DNA from: Phallus indusiatus
Taxonomy: Eukaryota; Basidiomycota; Agaricomycetes; Phallales; Phallaceae
Direction of reading: 5' to 3'
Length of the DNA: 64,000 bases
Assembly: GCA_027605045.1 (NCBI GenBank)
Contig: JAQFWX010000027.1
Span: forward strand, 372,001 to 436,000
The translations under genes and the position numbers were made by a program. The first letter of the stretch is position 1, and each line of letters opens with the position of its first letter. Positions 56,095 through 64,000 of this stretch are shown here, one piece after another. Under the pieces are notes generated by a model. That model did not search any database. It worked only from the letters and a program-made list of their open reading frames with translations, and had not been told where the DNA came from.

Positions 56095-57154
56095 ATGGCT
56101 TCACGCCTCGCGATCTCCCTTAGAAACAGTGGTGAGCTATTTCTGCGAGTTTTCACCCAGTGACTGACTGGAACTCGCTTTATGTTCATAATTCAGTTGT
56201 GAGATCTCAAAAAGCTCGCTGGTCAAGGTCAGACTACCTTAATCTTTCCCGGAAAACATACATCTTACATAGGTAACACAGCCGAGCCTTTACATCTACA
56301 GCACTTCAATATCAACAAAGATCTCCCTCTGAGAAGGCTTCCGACATCCTTGATAAGGTTCCGTCATCGCCAGGACTGTTGACGAAAACCGGAACGGTCG
56401 TACTAGCTACGGGTGCTGTAGCTGCTGCTATCTCTCAAGAGCTTTACGTTGTCAATGAAGAGACAATTGTAGCAATTGGCTCAATAATTATGTTCACCGT
56501 AATTGCAAAGGCACGTTGCAACTCTGTAAATATGTTCTTCCTATAGCGACTAGAACTTTTCCAGGCTCTTTCTGCCCCTTACAAAGAGTGGGCTGAAAGT
56601 AACATTCAGGTTCGCTACATTCTGATGATATACATGATATATCGCCTACTCAATGTTACTTACTTTCAGAAAATTCGTTCGATTCTTGAGGCTTCCCGGA
56701 ATGAACATACCCAAACAGTGAAGGACCGTATTGAGTCAGTTGGTCAACTCAAAGACGTCGTTGCTATCACCAAAGATCTATTCACTCTTTCTAAGGTAAT
56801 ATTCAACTATGATTATCCAAGAATAAACATTTTACTCCTATATTTTAGGAAACGGCGAGACTAGAAGCTGATAATTTCGTTCTTCGTCAACAAGTGAACA
56901 TAGCTGCTGAAGTGAAGGCTGTCTTAGACTCATGGGCTCGATACGAACAGCAATTGAAAGAATCTGAACAAGCGGATCTCGCCAAATCCGTCATTGATAA
57001 AGTCTTGAAAACACTCCAGGATGAAAAAGTCCAAAAGGAGCTTCTCACAAACGCAATCGCCGACGTTGAACGTAAGTCATGAAAAACAACACGAGATAGC
57101 AATAAATTTACTCTATTCGACTTTTTAGAACTTGTTAAGGCGAAAAAGATTTGA
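56095..57154 (+). CDS. ATP4: Mitochondrial ATP synthase subunit 4 (b), ATP4
   Basis: Stator subunit b of the F1Fo ATP synthase in the inner mitochondrial membrane. It starts MASRLAISLRNSVVRSQKARW, a basic targeting sequence. Then come SEKASDILDKVPSSPGLLTKTGTVVLATG, two hydrophobic stretches (VVLATGAVAAAISQELYVV and IVAIGSIIMFTVIA), KALSAPYKEWAESNIQKIRSILEASR, a long coiled stalk and the end QLVKAKKI at 57154. The second intron must end at ACACAG near 56281 to give SSRAFTSTALQY. Intron 56511-56564 most simply uses the GC donor GCACGT; an alternative 39-nt GT intron would insert five residues into a conserved block. About 240-250 residues, normal. Confidence 0.9.
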
Positions 57155-57378
57155 ATCGTAGATAGATAGAGAAACAAAGCTTATACAGTGAACGACCATA
57201 AATGTCCTTTCTGTAGTTAGCTGATATTGATCTATATCTGAAATGATGCTGTTATGAAATCAGAACGGCGCTTGGGCGTCTATATCTATCTGTCAGAAAA
57301 AAAGTCTCTAGTTGACAGCGCCACCACAGCGACTTTCTGCTTATCTTTGGGTCAACCAGCGGAAAAAAGTATACAACG

Positions 57379-60165
57379 ATGGCACCTTCAGCATCCAAAC
57401 AAAAACGTCTAGCAGAAAAAGCTGCGAAAGCTTCGGCGAAAGCCAATGGATCGGCATTAACGACCACTACCACCTCATCGTCTCCAGGTACTTCGGTCAA
57501 CGGTGGCAGCACACCTTTGACCAGTCTCTCAGCTGCTGGAAGTAGAGAAGATCTCAGTGAGATGGCCAAATTGCAAATCGCTACAGATCGGTACGTTTTA
57601 CTCATCACTTATGCGAAGAATTCACAAATGTTGGTGTTTAGGAGTGCGGCGGGCGTTCTAGTTTCTGACGTCAAAGGCCGTGATGTTAAGATTGATTCTT
57701 ATACTTTATCCTTTCACGGAAGACTTTTGATTGAAGGAGCGGAGGTCTCTCTGAACTATGGACAACGGTATCTCTTACGAAGTTTGCTCGGTGAAGCTAA
57801 ACTGACTTAAATACACATTCAGATACGGCCTTTTGGGGGAAAATGGATCCGGCAAAGTAATTCGGCACTTTTTGTGTAATCGCCGCTTTCCCTGATCCAC
57901 TTTTGTTTAGTCTACGTTTCTTCAGTCCATTGCGGACCAAGACATCGCGATCCCTCCTCATATCGACGTGCGTTTATCTTTCTCATACATCTGTCGTACC
58001 TCATTTTAATTCATCCTTCTCAGGTTTATCTGGTAAAAGGCGAGGCTGAGCCATCGGAAGTGAACGCAGTAGAATTTATCATTGCATCCGCTCAGCAAAA
58101 GGTGGCTCGATTAGAGAAGCGTATTGAAGACTTGTCTTTGGAAGCGGACGATCCTGACGCCCAAGCTGCCCTCGATGCAGCATACGAAGAACTTGATGAG
58201 ATGGACCCTAGCACATTCGAAGTTAAAGCAGGAAGTATTCTTCATGGGCTGGGATTTAACAGTGAGATGATGAAACGGTCTACTAAGGACATGAGCGGTG
58301 GCTGGCGTATGCGCGTTGCTTTGGCTCGGGCATTGTTCGTTAAGCCGCATTTACTCCTTTTGGGTCTGGTCCACTTTATTTTGATCAATTAACCTGTTAC
58401 TCACTGGTTGCTTTGCAGATGAACCAAGTTCGTGTTCAGTTGGCTTGGAGGTGAACGGAGTACTGATGATTTCCAGCGAATCACCTCGATTTGGGAGCGG
58501 TAGTGTGGCTTGAGGCATATTTATCTACTTATAATCATATTCTTGTGGTATTGTTATGTTCATACGTGCAAATCTAGAACCCTTATTAACGAAAGTTTCA
58601 GATCACATCTCATTCACAAGACTTCATGGATAGCGTTTGCACAAACATTATGGAATTGACTCCAAAGAAAAAAGTATGAGAAGTACAGTTGGCGGTATAG
58701 TTTGAGTATATTAAGGTCTCTATCTAGATGGTGTATTACACCGGCAACTACACTACCTATGTTCGGACGAAGAAAGAAAATGAAGTTAACCAAATGAAGG
58801 CTTATAATAAGCAACAGGAGGAGATCGCCCACATCAAAAAGTCTGCAGTTGTTACTTCTCCCTACACTGACCGATGACTTATATCATTTGTATTAGGTTT
58901 ATTGCCAGCGCTGGAACTTACGCTAATCTAGTTAAACAGGCCAAATCCAAACAAAAGGTTGAATTTATGTTTCTGTTGATTAGCCAACTCAATGACGCTT
59001 CGTTTCTCAAAGATTATCGACAAAATGGAGGCTGCTGGTTTGGTCGAGAAGGTCGAGGTTCCCCGTCCATTACGGTTTCATTTTGAAGACATACGAAAGT
59101 TGCCTCCACCTATCATTGCCTTCAATGATGTCGCTTTCTCGTATTCCGGAAACCCCAAAGATTACTTGTATCAACAACTAAATTTCGGCATTGAGTAAGT
59201 AAATGGTACCGTCTGTTCCTATTTCGCTCATTAGACTTCAATAGCATGGACTCCCGAATAGCCATACTGGGTAATAACGGAACTGGCAAGTCGACATTGT
59301 TGAATCTTATAACGGGTGACCTACGTCCCTGCGAGGGCACTGTATCAAAACACGCTGCGTTGAAGCTGGCGAAATATAGTCAGCACAGTGCCGATCAATT
59401 GCCTTATGACAAAAGTCCGATAGAACACTTTCAAAGCCTGTATTTCGAAAAGTACCCAGACAAGGACATAATGGTAAGCCATTTTTCGTCCCCTTTATTA
59501 TTATTCAAAAAAGTAAACATCCAATTATCCGGGAATAGTTTTGGCGAGCTCAATTAGGTCGATTTGGTCTTAGTGGTGCCCATCAAACAGGACCAATTAA
59601 GCATCTTTCCGATGGGCTACGAAACAGGTATGGTTCTTTGTTCATCATCTAGTTATTCCCATATTAACTTTCTTTCAGAGTAGTATTCTCTCAACTCGCG
59701 ATGGAGCATCCACATATACTACTTTTGGGTATGTGGATCATCTCAGTTTCTTTTTTGTTTTATGACTTCATAATGCAGATGAACCCACCAACCATTTGGA
59801 CATGAGTTCAATTGACGCTTTGGCCTTAGCCATAAAAGAATTCGAGGGAGGCGTTGTTATTGTCTCTCACGATTTTCGTAATTGTCTTTTCATAAACATA
59901 CACAGCGCAGATTTTCTTATATTATATTGATTTAGGTCTTATCTCACAAGTCGCAGAGGAATTATGGGAAGTTCGTAATAAAACGATCCGCAATCTAACC
60001 AAAGAGGATATAAGTATCGTCGATTATAAGGCAAATCTTGCCAAGCAAAGTAGGTTCCTTTTTTTTTCTTTCTATCTTTGGGATAACGACGCTTTTTGAT
60101 AAGGTATGAAGGAGATTGAAAAAGCAAAACTGATTAGCAAAACTACTGCAAAAACAAAAACGTGA
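57379..60165 (+). CDS. ARB1: ABCF ATPase ARB1/ABCF2, ribosome biogenesis
   Basis: A soluble twin-ABC protein required for ribosome assembly and export. The N-terminus is basic and serine/threonine-rich ([18 protein letters not shown]). The first cassette has [15 protein letters not shown] (Walker A), [15 protein letters not shown] (signature), and DEPTNHLDL assembled from three exons. The second has [13 protein letters not shown], the [11 protein letters not shown] signature and DEPTNHLDM. The linker contains [13 protein letters not shown]. The gene has well over ten short introns. Both cassettes carry an intron inside the aspartate codon of DEPTNHLD (G|AT). The end is [20 protein letters not shown] at 60165. 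Single-frame searches would miss much of it, but every join is in phase. Confidence 0.91.
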
Positions 60166-60308
60166 CTTGGATTGTTTTAGTCTACGCAAATTACCTCTTG
60201 TTTTCGGTTGTACCTTCATGTATACCTAAGATAGGGATTTAAAGAGAACAATCCTAATACATGGTATAATATTAATATGTGAATCAGTGTCATTAAAGAG
60301 AAGCACTT

Positions 60309-62058
60309 TCAGTATTCTAGAATAAATATATCACCGTCGGATAACGCTATGACCAGAATTCCGGTGGCCTCATCAAAATACATGTTCACTACTTTTCTAA
60401 TCTCCAATTCCGGGGGCATCTCCAAAGTCCTGATTAGATTGTCATTGTACCATTGAGGATGCTTTAGGCGATCTGCTTCAGTGTTTGAAGGCAACGTCAT
60501 GATCCTCATGCGGACTTCGCCTGATGGAATGACCTCAGGAAAAATGACATGAGCAGGACCAGCGCAAATTATGGGATAATTTACGGGCGGTGAGCCGGCT
60601 CCTTGATACATGGGTTTTGTCAGAATAGTTAATGGGGCGAAATAAACTCGATAAACGGGTTGAGTCCGGTTATCCATTACTGGCATATATTCATGTCCAA
60701 GGCGAATCCAAGTTTTTTGGCCTTCTGGAAGGCTTTCCGAAAAGTGCGAGACATATAGTAGTGAAAGGGGAAGGTCGACAACTAACTGGGAAGGTTTGGA
60801 TGGCCATACGCGAACTGTATCGCAATAAAGGTGATTAAAAGCAGGTGGGACAGTCGTGTCGATATTAGACACATGGCTGAGCACTGTCATCTTGGGATTG
60901 GGAAAATAAATTTGTGCCGAAGGAGGGGAGGAAAATCTGGCTCTTATTTCGGATAAAGGTATAGAATACGTCCATGTCGATACCGGTGAATTAACCCAAA
61001 TTAGGAGGGCATCTGTGGACAAGATAGCCAAGTAGGGATGTTCCGGCTAAGTCACATATCTCATAAATGTGTCAATATATATAAACAGGGCACATACAGC
61101 GACCAAGTCTGTTTTAAGCGACATCATTTCGCCATTACGCCATTTGAAAATGAATATAACGACAGTGCCGTCTGTGTCGATACCTAGGAAGATAACATAA
61201 TCTTCTGACAAACTACCATCGGCGATTGGAAGTTCTTGAATCAAGGAACTATGATGAAAAAATCTGGCTCCCACTGGCTCAACGTGTGGATCAAACTCGA
61301 GACGCAAGAGGTGATAGTGCTGATAGCGCCGCGCAGCGCTGGAGATGACGTGGTAAGTTGATCAAGTAGGACTAACGAGCTCAAAATGTACCCAGATAAT
61401 AAGCCATCTCGGACTAAAAACATGACACCCCGGCCATTATCAACAGGCCTCCATTGTAAAACCAAATCCTCCTTTCGGATTTCAAAACTTGAAAGACGAA
61501 TCCCTGTATCAAGGTCCCAAACGCTGATAGAGCCACCGCCAGTCGTTCCAGTGGCACCAGTGATAAAATATCTACCACCTGAGAGCAGAACAATTGGGTC
61601 ACCAAACTGACGAGTCGGCTCCTGTAGGAGTTTAGGAGGGAACCGCAAGCGGGGTCTCGGACTGAGTAAATTTCTTTCGAGCCTGGCGGCTCGCAGAACG
61701 GATATTTTCAAATCATTTGGGGTTATAAATTCTCGACCGGTGAATGGAGGATAGGGAAGGGGACGCCTGTTTAACAAGGTTTCTGCCTGAACGTTCCATA
61801 CCTACAATGCTGCGCTCAGCGGGGAGAAAGAATGTAAACATGAGGCGTCAACCGTGCTCACCGGATCCGTAGAACAATAGTCATACAATATTTTGCATGT
61901 CTAAAGATCACGGAAAATCATAAAATGCAAGTACGGATAGGTAGAAGGCTGTGACCAACCGCTCTTAATCGGATGATGTCCCAGATATCGAGTGTTCCGA
62001 CAAGATGTAAGAAGATATCGAAAGGTAGATCAGTAATATTTTTTCTTTTATAATTCAT
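60309..62058 (-). CDS. F-box protein, 513 aa, 5 exons
   Basis: The exons are 62058-61960, 61900-61862, 61801-61377, 61338-61098 and 61046-60309. An F-box at the N-terminus (ITDLPFDIFLHLVGTLDIWDIIRLRATCKILYDY..TDPVWN) should bind Skp1 in an SCF ubiquitin ligase. The rest has beta-propeller-like strands (VLLSGGRYFITGATG..GGSISVWDLDTG, YLAILSTDALLIWVNS, GILVIALSDGDIFILEY) that would form the substrate-recognition surface, though clear WD repeats are few. Similar F-box proteins are abundant in Agaricomycetes. The target is unknown. It is divergent from the uS7m gene, with 210 bases between starts. Confidence 0.82.
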
Positions 62059-62268
62059 ATGCATGTACTCCGCTATTAAACAAGGACGAGGTATGCTCTA
62101 GCAAATTTGCAGTTGAGCGATGTGAGTGGTCTTATAAAAATGCAGAATGCATATTCTTCGACTCCGATTTGAAAGGAAGGTCACTATCCGTCACTATAAC
62201 GTGATTGCGTCACGTAAATTGAAACTCAGTATCTGCCTCAGTACCTAGACGCTTAGGAAATCATCATC

Positions 62269-63134
62269 ATGTCGCTTTTTCTTCATTTGCGACATTTACG
62301 AGGACGATTAAAACCAAATTTGCATAGGTCAGCATTGCCTCAACTGCAGCCTTGCCTCACGGGATACTATAATTGTTTTCGACAATCCCAACAGCCTCTC
62401 AACTACTCTACAGTATCGCACGATGACTTACAAGCACCAGCAGACGTTCCCCCATCTTCAGATCTTTTACCCCCTCCAAATTCATATCTTCCAGCATTCG
62501 TACCATCAGGATCGGCTCTAAGTGCCTATGCAGCTTCATCTGTGTCATTGACAGCTCTTCCTACTCTCGATATTCCACCACCTACCGACCCTCTGCTATC
62601 CTACATCGCAACCCAACTCATGCGGGATGGTAAACGACATACTGCCACACGCCGTGTCTCCAAAATTCTACTACATCTCTACGCCCTGACACGCAGTTCA
62701 CCGTTGCCGCTTCTCCGACAGGCCGTCGAGCTCGCATCCCCATCTATTCGCGTCATGTCCCACAAAGCGGGAGGCAAGGTTCTTCAAAAACCCGTGCCTC
62801 TGTCAGAAAAACAACGGACATTTTATGCAGTTAGATGGCTTCTCAAGGCAACCGGCGACCGCGAAAAAAAGATGATAGAAGTTAATAAGCGCAAGGTCAA
62901 AGTTCTTCCAAAGGGAACAGTTGAAGAACGCTTTGCACGCGTTGTCATTGCCCTGCTTAACGCTGATCCAAGTCAACCGAAAAGTAACCCTGTTCTTGCG
63001 AAGAAAGTTGCTGTACATGAATTGGGCATGATCAATAGGTGTGTATCATTCGTATGTGGAGTTCTTTTTGCTGTACCTACCCTCTGACTATCTTTTTCAG
63101 ATCGAATGTAGCTGTAAGGCGGCGAAATCAGTGA
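62269..63134 (+). CDS. RSM7: Mitochondrial ribosomal protein uS7m (RSM7), 267 aa
   Basis: Small-subunit mitoribosome protein that binds the 3' domain of the 15S rRNA. Exons are 62269-63038 and 63101-63134. After an N-terminal targeting stretch rich in arginine and leucine come DPLLSYIATQLMRDGKRHTATRRVSKIL, the uS7 core AVELASPSIRVMSHKAGGKVLQKPVPLSEKQR, AVRWLLKA and the C-terminal AVHELGMINRSNVAVRRRNQ. The short last exon encodes SNVAVRRRNQ and the stop. Confidence 0.92.
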
Positions 63135-63404
63135 TCACTCGATCGTTCAGATTGCCATATCAAAGTCAGTCACTTGGGTGGATGGACTCAGAATAAAATA
63201 GTTTACCCTGAAATAGAAACATAATATTACCATACTGTAGTTTCTTGTGCCCTCAATAATTAAAGGCCTGTCTGCGCTAAAAATAAAAGCGTAGATAGTG
63301 AGAATCGAACTTTGCAGTACATTCATTAGCCAGACAAAGTCATTAGGGGATTTGATTGAATAATGTACACCGCCAACATAAACACGAAATATTGTACTTC
63401 AGCT

Positions 63405-64000
63405 TCACAGCGTTTGCGCACCGTACCCACGAATATTTTCGGCGAAGTTCCATTCAGTTTGAGACGACAAACCACTGGTGATGTCAACCCCATCTTTCGT
63501 GATTTTGGCAATTTGATACTGGAAGAAATCAGTTTCATATTTCCTATACCAGAAAAGAAGAAGTGGGAACCAACTTTGTTCAAGCTGCGAGCATCGCGAT
63601 AGTACAAAACCTTCATGCACTCCTCAAGCGTTCGCCTTGCTTCTTCTTCTGTGACATCTTTCTCGCGCCCGTCAATCACCTTTCGAAGAAGAGGAATGGC
63701 GATGTAGGCACCAAACCCGGTTGCGATAGAAGGTGACTGGTAAGTTGTGCCGAGTAGGTCTACATAGGCCAGAAAGCTTAAGAAAAAAACAAGTGTTCGG
63801 CGTTTAGCGTAGGAACGATTTCTTTATCTATATCATGAACCCACCTCTCTCCGTCTTTGAACCCTCCAACAAGAATAGAATTCCACAGTGGATTAAACTT
63901 AGAGCGACGAGCATACATGATCCGACTCAAAACTTCAAAAATCTCGGATGGACCCAGGGCATTTCCGTCAGCTTCATTGATTTCTTCAACGCTATGTCCA
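63405..64000 (-). CDS. PRE4: Proteasome subunit beta-7 (PRE4/PSMB4), 5' end outside window
   Basis: Non-catalytic beta subunit of the 20S proteasome core. Exons seen are 64000-63845 (partial), 63776-63575 and 63518-63405. Conserved blocks are SRIMYARRSKFNPLWNSILVGGFKDGE, SFLAYVDLLGTTYQSPSIATGFGAYIAIPLLR, EEARRTLEECMKVLYYRDARSLNK and QIAKITKDGVDI, all typical of beta-7. The first visible codons (GHSVEEINEAD) continue upstream beyond the window, so the start and propeptide are not seen. Confidence 0.92.

Noticed and set aside
58380..58510. Apparent frameshift breaking the first Walker B of the ABCF gene
   Set aside because: A 52-nt intron inside the threonine codon of DEPTNHLD restores the motif exactly.
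1..64000. CRISPR array, prokaryotic operons, phage or viral genes
   Set aside because: None seen. Dense spliceosomal introns and gene content are those of a fungal nuclear genome.

Overview
The window is nuclear DNA from a filamentous basidiomycete, most likely an Agaricomycete (mushroom-forming) species. The evidence is dense short introns (mostly 49-75 nt), FunK1-type protein kinases, a fungal Zn2Cys6 protein, a KAR5-type karyogamy protein, and housekeeping genes (phosphoglucomutase, MTHFR, PEX7, ALG5, ATP4, ARB1, PRE4) arranged without operons. All exon boundaries below were worked out by eye from splice signals, reading frame and family conservation.

Region 1 (1-20.7 kb) is the accessory part. 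It holds four FunK1 kinase copies: a 3' tail at 1-311, an intact-looking gene at 8969-11256, a 5'-truncated gene at 14692-16845 and a full gene at 18050-20389. An inverted duplication links 1-1012 to about 16893-18350. It contains the kinase 3' end, its flank and the tail of an F-box-like gene, and in the second copy it is interrupted by a LINE relic. Interlocked inverted repeats at 12282-14135 enclose a small spliced, frameshifted gene. Ordinary genes sit in between: an ELP6-like Elongator subunit, a dolichyldiphosphatase and a 13-exon gene of unknown function.

Region 2 (20.7-25.7 kb) has an ADIP/Msd1-like coiled-coil protein behind three CACGTG boxes, converging on phosphoglucomutase, whose last exon is only the stop codon.

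Region 3 (25.9-40.5 kb) is the most unusual. Two BCS1-like AAA ATPase paralogues alternate with two genes built from a repeated module, C-x2-C-x16-W-x2-H-x3-C. One gene has three modules and the other nine. I do not recognise this module as a named family.

Region 4 (41.6-64 kb) is conserved housekeeping: PEX7, a small protein with multiple Zn2Cys6 clusters, KAR5, NAD(P)HX dehydratase, ALG5, an intron-containing tRNA-Arg(UCG), MTHFR, a SAP/ankyrin-like protein, ATP synthase subunit 4, ABCF ATPase ARB1, an F-box protein, mitochondrial uS7 and a partial proteasome beta-7 subunit. ALG5 and the dolichyldiphosphatase both serve the dolichol/N-glycosylation pathway but lie 45 kb apart and show no sign of co-regulation.

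At least six introns across the window appear to use GC instead of GT at the 5' splice site, more than I would expect for a fungus.
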